A stretch of DNA of 64,000 nt, from positions 62,001-126,000 of the forward strand of contig JBCBFU010000002.1 in assembly GCA_038527375.1 (NCBI GenBank), in the 5' to 3' direction. A program made the position numbers and the translations under genes. This document shows, piece after piece, positions 54,634 through 63,941 of this stretch (its first letter is position 1; each line of letters begins with the position of its first letter). The DNA comes from Shimia_B sp038527375. GTDB taxonomy: Bacteria; Pseudomonadota; Alphaproteobacteria; Rhodobacterales; Rhodobacteraceae. Under the pieces are notes generated by a model. That model saw nothing but the letters and a program-made list of their open reading frames with translations, was not told the origin of the DNA and did no database searches.

Positions 54634-55173
54634 TTAGAGCCCGTCAAAGGCGCATAGCGTGTGCACGTCCATCCCGAGGCCTTCCAGCAACGCGCGCCCG
54701 CCCAATTCCGGCAGGTCGATCACAAAGGCGCAGCCGACGATCTGGGCGCCAAGGCGTTCGATCAGCTTGATCCCGGCCTCTGCCGTGCCGCCCGTGGCCA
54801 GAAGGTCGTCGACGACCAGCACCCGCTCCCCGGCTTGAAGTGCGTCGTCATGCACCTCCATGGTCGCGGCACCGTATTCGAGGGTGTAGTCCTGAGAGAT
54901 CGTGGCCCCCGGCAGTTTGCCCTTCTTGCGGATGGGGACAAAGCCCACCGACAACTGATGCGCGATCGCACCGCCCAGGATGAACCCCCGCGCCTCGAGC
55001 CCCACGACCTTGTCGATTTCCATCCCGGCATAGGGATGCAGAAGCTGGTCGATCGCCATGCGGAACCCGCGTGGGTCGGCAAAGAGCGTGGTCACGTCCC
55101 GGAACATGATCCCCTCATGCGGGAAATCGGGGATCGTGCGGATATAGTCTTGGACGGTCTTCAAGGCAGGCAA
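54634..55173 (-). CDS. apt: Adenine phosphoribosyltransferase
   Basis: A 179-residue salvage enzyme converting adenine and PRPP to AMP. The PRPP motif VLVVDDLLATGGTAEA lies at ~120-135, preceded by GLEARGFILGGAIA; length is standard. It lies 60 bases downstream of mtnP on the same strand, and would use the adenine released by MtnP, giving a direct MTA-salvage pair. Confidence 0.97.
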   Translation of the reverse strand: MPALKTVQDYIRTIPDFPHEGIMFRDVTTLFADPRGFRMAIDQLLHPYAGMEIDKVVGLEARGFILGGAIAHQLSVGFVPIRKKGKLPGATISQDYTLEYGAATMEVHDDALQAGERVLVVDDLLATGGTAEAGIKLIERLGAQIVGCAFVIDLPELGGRALLEGLGMDVHTLCAFDGL

Positions 55174-55233
55174 ACTAAAGCTCCTTCAAGGGGATGGGGA
55201 ACGCCGCGTCGCGCGCGACAGATTGCGGGCGCC

Positions 55234-56106
55234 TCAGATCACCCGACCCGCGACGGCGTCGAGTTTGGCCATCAAGGCCGGGTCGCGGTTGTCCGGTTGT
55301 GTGATGATCGCGAATTCAAGCGCCTTGTCGCAGCCATGGGGGCAATCGGCGCGGTCGGGCCCCAGAAGTCCGGGCAGGCGGGCGACCATATCGCGGGCCT
55401 TGTCGGCATTGCCCATGAGCGTGGCGATGATCTGGGTCACGTCGACCTCGCCATGGTCGGGGTGCCAGCTGTCGTAATCGGTGATCATGGCGACGGAGGC
55501 ATAGCAAAGCTCGGCCTCGCGGGCCAATTTGGCCTCTGGCATGTTGGTCATGCCGATCACGTCGCAGCCCCAGACCTCGCGATACATTTTGGATTCCGCC
55601 AGCGTGGAAAATTGCGGGCCTTCCATGGCGAGGTACGTTCCGCCCTTGTGGACGGTGATCCCGGCCGCGCGGGCGGCGGTCTCGCAGGCGTCGCCCAGAC
55701 GCGGGCAGGTGGGGTGCGCGACCGAGACATGCGCCACGCAGCCTGTCCCGAAGAAGCTTTTCTCCCGCGCGAAGGTCCGGTCGATGAACTGGTCCACGAT
55801 GACGAAGTCGCCCGGCGCCATTTCCTCGCGGAAGGACCCGCAGGCCGAAACCGAGATCACATCTGTGACGCCCAGCCGTTTGAGCGCGTCGATATTCGCC
55901 CGATAGGGCACGGTCGTTGGCGAATGGGTGTGTCCGCGCCCGTGGCGGGGCAGGAACGCCATCTCGACCCCGCCAAGCGTGCCGGTCAGGATGTCATCGG
56001 ACGGTGCACCCCATGGGCTGTCCACGCTTTGCCAGGTGGCGTTTTGCAGCCCGTCGATGTTGTAGAGGCCCGAGCCGCCGATGATGCCGATCTTGGTTTG
56101 GGTCAT
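55234..56106 (-). CDS. mtnP: S-methyl-5'-thioadenosine phosphorylase
   Basis: A 290-residue purine-nucleoside phosphorylase-family enzyme that splits methylthioadenosine into adenine and 5-methylthioribose-1-phosphate. Family motifs include IIGGSGLYNIDGL at the N-terminus, FLPRHGRGHTHSPT (~52-65) and AMEGPQFSTLAESKMYR. Paired with apt. The upstream 226-base gap is divergent with sulP. Confidence 0.96.
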   Translation of the reverse strand: MTQTKIGIIGGSGLYNIDGLQNATWQSVDSPWGAPSDDILTGTLGGVEMAFLPRHGRGHTHSPTTVPYRANIDALKRLGVTDVISVSACGSFREEMAPGDFVIVDQFIDRTFAREKSFFGTGCVAHVSVAHPTCPRLGDACETAARAAGITVHKGGTYLAMEGPQFSTLAESKMYREVWGCDVIGMTNMPEAKLAREAELCYASVAMITDYDSWHPDHGEVDVTQIIATLMGNADKARDMVARLPGLLGPDRADCPHGCDKALEFAIITQPDNRDPALMAKLDAVAGRVI

Positions 56107-56332
56107 GTGGAGGCTCCTTCCATCGTGTCAGGCCGCAAGGTGCCCGGAAGCGTGTGCGAATAAAACCCCACACATGATCCCGTCTTCGCGATTTTGTCAG
56201 GAATGGGTGGTAGTTGCTGCGCCGCGGCGGTATTGCCCGCGACAACCGGCCCGCGCGTGTGCCGAAGAATACCGTGCGTTTTCCGCGCTGCCACGTTAGG
56301 CCCCCGCGATCCGAGCAAAGAACAGAGGCGTC

Positions 56333-57943
56333 ATGACCCGTATCCTCGAAGCATTCGGCAATTCCATTGCCATGGACACCAATGAGATGACCGCTGGCCG
56401 CTGGCGGATCGAGCTTTTGTCAGGGCTGACCGTTGCGTTGGCCTTGGTGCCAGAGGCCGTGGCCTTTGCTTTTGTGGCCGGTGTGCACCCCTTGGTGGGG
56501 CTTTATGCGGCGTTCATCGTAGGTCTGATCACGGCGCTGATCGGTGGGCGTCCGGGCATGATTTCGGGCGCGACCGGGGCCTTGGCGGTTGTGATGGTCA
56601 GCCTCGTGGCACAGCACGGGGTTGAATACCTCTTTGCCACGGTGGTCCTGATGGGGCTGATCCAGATTTTCGTGGGCATCATGCGCTGGGGCAAGTTCAT
56701 CCGGCTGGTGCCGCACCCGGTGATGCTGGGGTTCGTGAACGGTCTGGCCATCGTGATTTTCCTGGCACAGCTGACGCAGTTCAAAGTGCCCGGCACTGTT
56801 GTTTCGGACGGTCACGGCATGACGGGCGGCGAGTGGATGACGGGCGCACCGCTGATCACCATGCTGGGGCTCACGGCCCTGACAATGCTGATCATCTGGA
56901 TCATGCCGCGCATCACCAAGGCGATCCCGGCCCCGCTTGCGGGCATCGGCATCGTCGCCGCGCTGGTGATCGTGATGGGCATCGACGTGCCTCGTGTGGG
57001 CGATCTGGCCTCGATCTCGGGCGGGTTGCCGTCGTTCCATGTGCCGATGGTTCCGCTGACGTGGGAGACCTTCGAGATCATTCTGCCCTACGCGCTGATC
57101 CTGTCGGCCATCGGTCTGATCGAGAGCCTTCTGACGCTGAACCTCGTGGGTGAGATCACCAACAAGCGCGGCGGGTCGAGCCAGGAATGTGTGGCGCAAG
57201 GCGTGGCCAACACCGTGACCGGCTTCTTTGGCGGCATGGGCGGCTGCGCCATGATCGGCCAGTCGATGATCAACGTGAAATCGGGCGGGCGGACCCGCGT
57301 CGCGGGTATCTCGGCGGCGCTGTTCCTGCTGCTTTTCATCGTGGTCGCGGCGCCTGCGATCGAACAGATCCCGCTGGCGGCGCTGGTGGGCGTGATGTTC
57401 ATGGTCGTGATCGGGACGTTTGCCTGGAATTCCCTGCGTATCCTCGCGCGCGTGCCGCGCACGGATGCGTTCGTGATCGTGCTGGTGACGGTGGTGACGG
57501 TCATGACCGACCTTGCCATCGCGGTGGTCGTGGGTGTGATCGTGTCGGCGCTGGCCTATGCGTGGGGCAACGCCACGCGCATCTACGCCAAGAGCTATGC
57601 GACGCCGGAAGGCGCGAAGGTCTATCAGGTGCAAGGGCCGCTTTTCTTTGGCTCCTCGGACGGGTTTGTGGAGCTCTTTGACGTTCAGCAAGACCCGGGC
57701 GAAGTGATCGTGGATTTTGCCGACAGCCGAGTGGTGGACCAATCGGCGCTGCAGGCCATCGAGGCGATTGCCACCAAGTATGAGGACGCGGGCAAGCGCA
57801 TCCAGTTGCGGCATTTGTCGCCCGACTGTCACCGCCTGCTAAAAAAGGCGGGGCACCTTGTGGTCGACAGTGACGATGACCCGGATTACGGGCTCGCGGT
57901 CGATTATGGCGTGCGCACCGGGATTTTGTCCGGGGGTCACTGA
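56333..57943 (+). CDS. SulP-family anion transporter with STAS domain
   Basis: A 536-residue inner-membrane transporter. The membrane domain (~25-410, about a dozen helices) carries the family start LSGLTVALALVPEAVAFAFVAGV and the GGMGGCAMIGQSMINVKSGG segment (parts quoted). A C-terminal STAS domain (~430-525) follows. SulP proteins carry sulfate, bicarbonate or other anions; the substrate is undetermined. Upstream is a 226-base gap shared with mtnP. Confidence 0.94.
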   Translation: MTRILEAFGNSIAMDTNEMTAGRWRIELLSGLTVALALVPEAVAFAFVAGVHPLVGLYAAFIVGLITALIGGRPGMISGATGALAVVMVSLVAQHGVEYLFATVVLMGLIQIFVGIMRWGKFIRLVPHPVMLGFVNGLAIVIFLAQLTQFKVPGTVVSDGHGMTGGEWMTGAPLITMLGLTALTMLIIWIMPRITKAIPAPLAGIGIVAALVIVMGIDVPRVGDLASISGGLPSFHVPMVPLTWETFEIILPYALILSAIGLIESLLTLNLVGEITNKRGGSSQECVAQGVANTVTGFFGGMGGCAMIGQSMINVKSGGRTRVAGISAALFLLLFIVVAAPAIEQIPLAALVGVMFMVVIGTFAWNSLRILARVPRTDAFVIVLVTVVTVMTDLAIAVVVGVIVSALAYAWGNATRIYAKSYATPEGAKVYQVQGPLFFGSSDGFVELFDVQQDPGEVIVDFADSRVVDQSALQAIEAIATKYEDAGKRIQLRHLSPDCHRLLKKAGHLVVDSDDDPDYGLAVDYGVRTGILSGGH

Positions 57944-58040
57944 CCCGCGAAATCCCGCTTTGGTTGTCGTTTGGGGCGGCGGGAGTCTCCGCCGGCTTGA
58001 TCGTGTTTCCCTGAGGTCACGCAAATTCGTCTTAAATCAG

Positions 58041-58065
58041 AAACGTCTTGCGGCCTCAGACGTTT
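58041..58065. promoter_or_regulatory. Inverted repeat upstream of the first RTX gene
   Basis: AAACGTCT and AGACGTTT are perfect eight-base arms with a nine-base spacer, ending 43 bases before the start of the RTX gene at 58109. The position fits an operator or leader hairpin; no regulator is known. Confidence 0.4.
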
Positions 58066-58108
58066 GCGGCGAATTATCAGGCCATTCATTTCCTAAGGGG
58101 GGAACATC

Positions 58109-59140
58109 ATGGCGACGATTAATTTGTTTAACGGTTATCCGTTCGTTCAACTTTATACCGAGGAGCTTTTCCGGCTGTTGGACGATAGCGGTGACTTTAC
58201 AGTGTCCGGTGGTGGGACAACTGCATCTGCCTCGACGGACGATGGGTTTCGGTCCTTTGTCCTGACCGGCACGGGCATCACCGAAGATCCTACGGATCCG
58301 GGCGGCCTGGGGTCGGGGACGGTCACGAAGATCGAATTCTTTGACAGCTTGGGCACCAAGATCGGCGAGATCGACGGGCTGAGCATCGATATCGCAGCCT
58401 TTGATGCCGCAACTGATGCGGGCGAAGCGGCTAGCCTTGCGTTCATTCAGACGTTCTTCTTCAGCTCGATCACGTCCATCCTTGGTGAGGACGGAGCCGA
58501 CGAGATCGACACGGAGTACCACAACGACAATTCACCGTTCCAGTTCGATGCGGACATGAGCGTGGATCTGGAGGAAGGTAACGACATTCTTATCTTGGAC
58601 AGTGGCAACCACTCTGTGTTCGGTGGTGTCGGACGGGACTATATCGACTTTGTCGGTGTCGGCGATGATGATGCGGACGGCGGCAATGCAAGCGACCTTC
58701 TGCTGATGGGACGCGGCAAGGATGTCGCCGAGGGTGGAAAGGGTGACGATTTGCTCGACGGTGGTCGGGAAGCCGACAAGCTGTTCGGCGGTAAGGGCAA
58801 CGATGTCCTTTATGGCGGCCGCGGTAAGGACATCCTGAGCGGGAACGCGGATGCGGACGTTTTTGTCTTTGACGAGCATTCCGGCAAGGACAAGATCAAG
58901 GACTTCAACCTCGCCCTGGACTCGCTGGTCTTTATTCAGTCCGCCGAGAACGAGGACTTTACCGACCTCAACCCCGATGACTTCACGTTCACCGACACGG
59001 CAGGCGGGCTGTTGATCACCTATGAAGGCGGCCAAGTGCGCCTTGTGGGTCTGACGACGGCAGATGCCGCGTCGATCAATTACGGCAACGGTGCAGCACT
59101 TGCGGCCGGTGTTGAAGAGCTGTTCGGCTTCTTTGAGTAA
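58109..59140 (+). CDS. RTX-type (haemolysin-like) calcium-binding protein
   Basis: A 343-residue acidic protein without a signal peptide. The N-terminal half is beta-rich and unassigned. The middle (~175-255) has glycine/aspartate nonapeptide-like repeats of the RTX type (GGKGDDLLDGG, GGKGNDVLYGG, GRGKDILSGN). A C-terminal domain typical of type I secretion targets follows (DVFVFDEHSGKDKIKDF...). Export by a type I system is likely, but no such system lies in the window. The start has a GGGGGG ribosome-binding region. A strong terminator follows. Confidence 0.87.
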   Translation: MATINLFNGYPFVQLYTEELFRLLDDSGDFTVSGGGTTASASTDDGFRSFVLTGTGITEDPTDPGGLGSGTVTKIEFFDSLGTKIGEIDGLSIDIAAFDAATDAGEAASLAFIQTFFFSSITSILGEDGADEIDTEYHNDNSPFQFDADMSVDLEEGNDILILDSGNHSVFGGVGRDYIDFVGVGDDDADGGNASDLLLMGRGKDVAEGGKGDDLLDGGREADKLFGGKGNDVLYGGRGKDILSGNADADVFVFDEHSGKDKIKDFNLALDSLVFIQSAENEDFTDLNPDDFTFTDTAGGLLITYEGGQVRLVGLTTADAASINYGNGAALAAGVEELFGFFE

Positions 59141-59173
59141 AACACGCTGCGCCGCGTGACGGCGTAGGAGTTG

Positions 59174-59206
59174 AGCCGGCCGCAAACCCTGCGGCCGGCT
59201 TTTTCT
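59174..59206 (+). terminator. Intrinsic terminator after the first RTX gene
   Basis: Eleven-base perfect arms AGCCGGCCGCA/TGCGGCCGGCT with a five-base loop, immediately followed by TTTTCT. It starts 34 bases after the stop. Confidence 0.92.
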
Positions 59207-59407
59207 ATGGCCAGCCCGCGCACCGGGACCAGCCGGTCCAATCCCTGAGGCAGACGCGCAGTTGATCGTGTCGGCCTCTCCCCTGGCCCGGTATCCTGCA
59301 GCGGGGACACGCGCGGTTCGGTCTGACCCGGGCGTGATGAAATGGGGATGATGTGCGCCCGCGCCGCGCCGTGCCGTGCGGGCGGACAGCCAGTGGGGCC
59401 TACGACG

Positions 59408-59581
59408 ATGACAATCACTTTGACCGCGCCTGTGGCGTATTAGGACACGATTTCCGAGCTGGCATGGCATTTCTACGACTGGCTGAACGGATTTGTCCCG
59501 CTAGGGCAGGATGACGCGGCGATCGTCATCGGGGACGCGGGCGAGTATTTCTACAACATCACCGGGGTCACTCTTGAGTAT
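59408..59581 (+). other. In-frame 5' extension of the second RTX gene with an amber codon
   Basis: In the same frame as the following RTX gene, an ATG at 59408 begins MTITLTAPVAY, then TAG at 59441-59443, then 46 further codons (DTISELAWHFYDWLNGF onward) run without a stop into the coding region. This extension resembles the N-terminal region of the first RTX protein in position and length. The likely original gene therefore started at 59408 and is now cut by one amber codon at codon 12. Confidence 0.65.
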
Positions 59582-60442
59582 GTGGACGGGGTCATCACGG
59601 ACGGCACGATCACCGGGTTCGAGGTGGTCGACGATGACGCGCCGGATCAGCCTCTCTTGCAGGTGACCGGGCTGAACCTTGATGCCGCGTTGATCTTGAA
59701 CGCGTATATTGGCGGTTCGGACGATGTTGATACCTTTTTGCAGGCTGAGTTCTACGACCAGGACATGGTGATCGTCGGCAGTTCGGATAATGACGACATC
59801 GACCTTCTGGATCACAAACAGGATTACGGGCTGTCCTATGAGGGCGCGGTCACTGTGGATTTGGGGGATGGCGACGATTTCTTTATCGGCGCAACCGCAG
59901 GTGTGACCGTGCAGGGCGGCACGGGGCGCGACTATATCGAAACGGGCAAAGGTGCCGACATCATCGACGGCGGCAATGCGACGGACGTGATCCAGACGGG
60001 CGAGGGCCGCGATGTGTTGATCGGGTATCGCGGCGACGATGCGTTGATCGGCGGCAAGAAGCGCGACAAGCTGGAAGGTGGGCGCGGCGAGGACGTGTTG
60101 ATCGGCGAGGAAGGGCGCGATGTCCTGACAGGCGGCGGCGGCGCCGATCTGTTCATTTTCGATCTGACCAGTGGCAAGGACAAGATCAGCGATTTCACGC
60201 TGGGCGAGGATCGGTTGGTCTTTATAGACGGCCCGCCCAGCCTGGGTCCGGTCACGGACCTTGATCCCGCTGGTTTTACCTTCACCGACCGGACCAATGG
60301 CGTTCTGATCACCTATGACGGGGGCAACGAGGTCTATCTTGCCGGTGTCAGCGCCGCTGACCTCATGGGTGGAACGGAGTGGGTTTTGGATGGCGCGACG
60401 GCACTGTCCTATGTGGACAGCCTGTTCGAAGCCGTGTTCTGA
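59582..60442 (+). CDS. RTX-type protein, paralogue of the preceding gene, 5' end disrupted
   Basis: From the only in-frame start downstream of the amber codon (GTG at 59582) the product is 286 residues, with RTX repeats at ~100-190 (GGTGRDYIETGKGADIIDGG-type, part quoted) and a C-terminal domain closely related to that of the first RTX protein (SGKDKISDFTLGEDRLVFI versus SGKDKIKDFNLALDSLVFI). The GTG has no convincing ribosome-binding site, and the coding frame continues upstream to 59444, so the true 5' end is probably at 59408 and interrupted. It may be non-functional or expressed by readthrough. Confidence 0.75.
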   Translation: MDGVITDGTITGFEVVDDDAPDQPLLQVTGLNLDAALILNAYIGGSDDVDTFLQAEFYDQDMVIVGSSDNDDIDLLDHKQDYGLSYEGAVTVDLGDGDDFFIGATAGVTVQGGTGRDYIETGKGADIIDGGNATDVIQTGEGRDVLIGYRGDDALIGGKKRDKLEGGRGEDVLIGEEGRDVLTGGGGADLFIFDLTSGKDKISDFTLGEDRLVFIDGPPSLGPVTDLDPAGFTFTDRTNGVLITYDGGNEVYLAGVSAADLMGGTEWVLDGATALSYVDSLFEAVF

Positions 60443-60485
60443 GCAGGCGGTTTTGCTCGCTATTTGCCTTGTGTGATTCCGGAGC

Positions 60486-61100
60486 CTATTCGCCCGGTCG
60501 GGTGAGCGAGAAGAGGTCCGTCACCCGCGCGTAGTCGCGGTATCCCAGCCGTGCGAGCGGCTGGAAGGTCGTGACATCAAACCGGCCGTCTATCAGGCAA
60601 TCGTCGCGCATGTGGATGCCTGTGACCTCTCCGAACACCGCAAAATTCGTGGCACCGGGCAGGCGCACGATTTGCGTTACCCGGCATTCCAGCGCGGCGG
60701 GTGCGTCGGCCACGCGGGCGCAGGGGATCGTTTCGCAGTCTGTCTTGGGGATGCCTGCCAGCGCGAATTCATCCACGTCGCGCGCTTCCGCGCCCGAACT
60801 GATGTTCATCCGGTCGCGGGCGGCGTATTCGACGACGTTGATGCAAAAGGCCCCTGTGGCGCGCAGGTTGGCCATGCTGTCCTTGGTGTCGCCCCGGTCC
60901 GCCTTGGCCGAGGTTGAGGCGAACATGACCTGGGGCGGCTCATAGGCCACGGCGTTGAAAAATGAATAGGGGGCGAGGTTGTCGCGCCCTTCCGTGTCGC
61001 GCGTGGACACCCAAGCGATGGGGCGGGGTGTGACGATGGCGTTGAACGGGTTGTGCGGCAGGCCGTGTGCGTTGGGACCATCAGCGGGGCGGTAGAACAT
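60486..61100 (-). CDS. Flavin reductase-like domain protein
   Basis: A 204-residue FMN-binding split-barrel protein of the DIM6/NTAB flavin-reductase family. It has the typical PRPIAWVSTRDTEGRDNLAPYSFFNAV start (parts at residues ~27-53), then PQVMFAST and GAFCINVVEY. Members serve as flavin reductases or oxidoreductases in many pathways; no partner gene helps here. It is divergent from the acetyltransferase gene. Confidence 0.87.
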   Translation of the reverse strand: MFYRPADGPNAHGLPHNPFNAIVTPRPIAWVSTRDTEGRDNLAPYSFFNAVAYEPPQVMFASTSAKADRGDTKDSMANLRATGAFCINVVEYAARDRMNISSGAEARDVDEFALAGIPKTDCETIPCARVADAPAALECRVTQIVRLPGATNFAVFGEVTGIHMRDDCLIDGRFDVTTFQPLARLGYRDYARVTDLFSLTRPGE

Positions 61101-61182
61101 CGGGCGGAGCCTTGTGGTGAGTGCGTTGCCCAGACCCTAATCACCGTGCTAGCCCGCCTTCCAGAGAAAAGGCGCGCGGACC

Positions 61183-61692
61183 ATGCGCACGCTGCGACGG
61201 GCAGGGACGATGTACACGCTGGGCGAAGAAACGGCCGAGGATTGGTGGGAGGTCGAGGCGCTCTATGACCTGTGCTTTGCCCCCGGTCGCGAAGCCCTGT
61301 CCAGTTACCGTCTGCGCGAAGGGGTGGCCCGTGTGGGTCCCTTGTGCCTGACCGCCCGCGATGGCGATGGGATCTTGGGCGGGGCCATCCGGTATTGGCC
61401 CGCCCGGATCGGGGACGCGTCGCTGTTGCTGTTGGGACCCATCGCTGTGCACCCCACCCGCCAAGGCGAAGGGTTGGGTGCGCAATTGATGCAACAGTCG
61501 CTGGGCGCGGCCCGCGCGCTGGGCCACGACCGTGTGCTGCTGGTGGGCGACGAACCCTACTACGGCAAATTTGGCTTTCGGCGGCTTGCGGACGTTGCGA
61601 TGCCGCCGCCCACGAACCCCGACCGTGTGCTGGGACTGGCGCTGCGCGCCGGGGCTTGGGACGGTGTGACGGGCGCCGTGGAGCGCAGCTAG
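61183..61692 (+). CDS. GNAT-family N-acetyltransferase
   Basis: A 169-residue acetyltransferase of the YhbS-like type. The acetyl-CoA-binding motif is at GPIAVHPTRQGEGLGAQLMQQSL (~85-107, part quoted), with YYGKFGFRRL downstream. Start at 61183 has AAAGG ten bases upstream; a second ATG at 61210 with AGGGACG before it is equally possible and gives 160 residues. The substrate is unknown. Confidence 0.88.
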   Translation: MRTLRRAGTMYTLGEETAEDWWEVEALYDLCFAPGREALSSYRLREGVARVGPLCLTARDGDGILGGAIRYWPARIGDASLLLLGPIAVHPTRQGEGLGAQLMQQSLGAARALGHDRVLLVGDEPYYGKFGFRRLADVAMPPPTNPDRVLGLALRAGAWDGVTGAVERS

Positions 61693-61700
61693 CACAGGGG

Positions 61701-63941
61701 TCACCCGCGCTGTTTGAGCCACTCCATGATGGCGGGACGCACGCTTTGATCGCCGCGTGCGCGGGCGGTGTCGATGACGGCTTTGACTTCGTCCAGGTTC
61801 GAGCGGCGCAAAAGGTGTTTGACCGGCCCGATGGAGGCCGGGCGCATGGACAGTGACCGGAGCCCCATGGCCGCAAGGCAAAGCGCCTCGATCGGGCGGC
61901 CTGCATCCTCGCCACAAAAGGACAGCGGCGTGTCGGTCGTGGTGCAGCGGGCCACGATCTGTTCGATGAAGCTGAGGAATGAGACGTTGAGCGTGTCATA
62001 GCGTTTGCGCACGCGCTCGTTCTCGCGGTCGGCGGCAAAGAAGAACTGCTTGAGGTCGTTGCCCCCGATCGAGATGAATTCGACCTCTTCAAAGAACCGC
62101 CTTGGTGCGAAGGCGAGCGACGGTGTTTCGAGCATCGCGCCCACGCGGATATCGCGGGGGACCGCATGGCCCAGCTTGCGTTCGCGGTCGATCACGGTGT
62201 CGAGGGCTGCGCGCGCCTCCCGGTATTCGTCGAACTGTGCGACGAACGGGAAGAGGACATGCATGGGCCGCGACCCGTGGGCGCGCATGAGCGCCTGCAA
62301 CTGCATCCGGAGCACGCCGGGTTTGTCCAGCCCCACGCGGATTGCCCGCCACCCCAGCGCAGGGTTCGGTTCGTCTTGCGGTTTCATGTAGGGCAGGACC
62401 TTGTCCGAACCGATATCGAGCGTCCGGAACACGACCGGTTTGCCCCCCGCCGCGTCCAGCACACGTTTGTAGAGCGCCGACAGTTCCGCCCGGCGGGGCA
62501 TCTGGTTGCGGACGAGGAATTGCAGTTCCGTGCGGAAGAGGCCCACGCCTTCGGCCCCGGAATTGGGCAGGGAGGGCAGGTCGGCCATGAGGCCCGCATT
62601 CATATGCAGGGACACGGTCGATCCGCATTTCGCGGTCGCGGGCAGGTCGCGGATCGTGGCGTAGCGCGTCTGCGCCTCGGCCTGCATGGCCATCTTGTCC
62701 CGGAAGGCCGCAACGACGTTGTCGTCGGGGCGCAGGTGCACGATGCCCTGTTCCCCGTCGACCATGACGTGATCGCCATTGAGCGCCTCGCGCGTGACGC
62801 CGGGGGCATTGATCACCAGTGGGATCGAGAACGCTCGGGCCACAATGGCCGCGTGCGACCCGACGGAGCCTTCTTCGAGGACAATCGCGCGGAGTTTGCG
62901 CCCGTATTCCAAAAGCTCCCCCGGCCCGATATTGCGCGCCACGAGCACGGCATCGGCGGGCAGTTCATGGGCCTGCTGGCCTTGGCCCGTCAGGATGCGC
63001 AGGAGGCGGTTCGAGACATCATCAAGATCGTGGAGCCGGTCGCGCAGATAGGCGTCGGGCACTTCTTTCAGGCGCGCGCGGGCGGTCGATTGCTCTTTCT
63101 CCACGGCGGCCTCGGCGGAGAGGCCCGCGCGGATGTCGGCCTCCATCCTTGTGCGCCAGCCGCGGGAGTTGGCGAACATGCGGTAGGTTTCGACCACTTC
63201 CGCCTGTTCCTTGCCCGCGGTCTGGACACCCTTGAGCAGGTCGTCGACCGACAGGCGCAGGGTATTGAGCGCCTGATCCAATCGGTCGAGTTCCTTGGCG
63301 GGATCGTCGGCAAAGGGGTTCGTGACCATCACGCGCGGGTCGTGGAGGTGGATGTGCCCTTCGGCCACGCCCTCTTGCGCCACGCCCCCGCGCAGCATCG
63401 TGGGTTGCTGGTGGCGGGCCATGACGTAATCGTCGCCCGCGGTCAGCTGCCCCAGTTCCGTCATTTCGGCCAGAACCATCGCCACGACTTCGAGCGCGTA
63501 GGTCTCGTCATCCGAATAGGTGCGCGCCGTCTTGGACTGAACGACAAGGACGCCCAGCGTTTCGCCGAGGCGTTGGATCGGGATGCCGCAGAAGGCCGGA
63601 AAGACTTCCTCCCCCGTCTCGGGCATGTAGCGGAAACCGCGGGTCGAGGGCGCATCGGCGGTGTTCACGATCTTGCCGGTGCGTGCCACGCGGCCCACCA
63701 GCCCCTCGCGCAGGCGCATGCGGGTCTGGTGTACGGCGTCGGGGTTCAGGCCGCGCGTGGCGCAGAGTTCAAGCGTTTCGGCGTCGCGGAAGAGGTAGAT
63801 CGAGCAGACCTCGGTCTCCATCGAGGCGGCAATAAGCGACACGATTTTGTCCAATCTCGCCTGACCGGGCGAATCCTCGGCCATGGCCTCGCGCAGGCGG
63901 CCGAGGAGCTTGCGGCTCTCGCTATCGGATGGGATGGCCAT
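61701..63941 (-). CDS. ptsP: Nitrogen-PTS enzyme I (PtsP)
   Basis: A 746-residue enzyme I of the regulatory PTS-Ntr. An N-terminal GAF sensor domain (~20-165) precedes the enzyme I N-domain, with the phosphorylated histidine H363 in the GSVGSHAAIVAR motif, and a PEP-binding barrel (~440-735) ending with FCGEDAGRP. It transfers phosphate from PEP to NPr and regulates nitrogen and potassium responses. The ATG at 63941 is chosen; an in-frame GTG at 63971 is an alternative start. Confidence 0.95.
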   Translation of the reverse strand: MAIPSDSESRKLLGRLREAMAEDSPGQARLDKIVSLIAASMETEVCSIYLFRDAETLELCATRGLNPDAVHQTRMRLREGLVGRVARTGKIVNTADAPSTRGFRYMPETGEEVFPAFCGIPIQRLGETLGVLVVQSKTARTYSDDETYALEVVAMVLAEMTELGQLTAGDDYVMARHQQPTMLRGGVAQEGVAEGHIHLHDPRVMVTNPFADDPAKELDRLDQALNTLRLSVDDLLKGVQTAGKEQAEVVETYRMFANSRGWRTRMEADIRAGLSAEAAVEKEQSTARARLKEVPDAYLRDRLHDLDDVSNRLLRILTGQGQQAHELPADAVLVARNIGPGELLEYGRKLRAIVLEEGSVGSHAAIVARAFSIPLVINAPGVTREALNGDHVMVDGEQGIVHLRPDDNVVAAFRDKMAMQAEAQTRYATIRDLPATAKCGSTVSLHMNAGLMADLPSLPNSGAEGVGLFRTELQFLVRNQMPRRAELSALYKRVLDAAGGKPVVFRTLDIGSDKVLPYMKPQDEPNPALGWRAIRVGLDKPGVLRMQLQALMRAHGSRPMHVLFPFVAQFDEYREARAALDTVIDRERKLGHAVPRDIRVGAMLETPSLAFAPRRFFEEVEFISIGGNDLKQFFFAADRENERVRKRYDTLNVSFLSFIEQIVARCTTTDTPLSFCGEDAGRPIEALCLAAMGLRSLSMRPASIGPVKHLLRRSNLDEVKAVIDTARARGDQSVRPAIMEWLKQRG

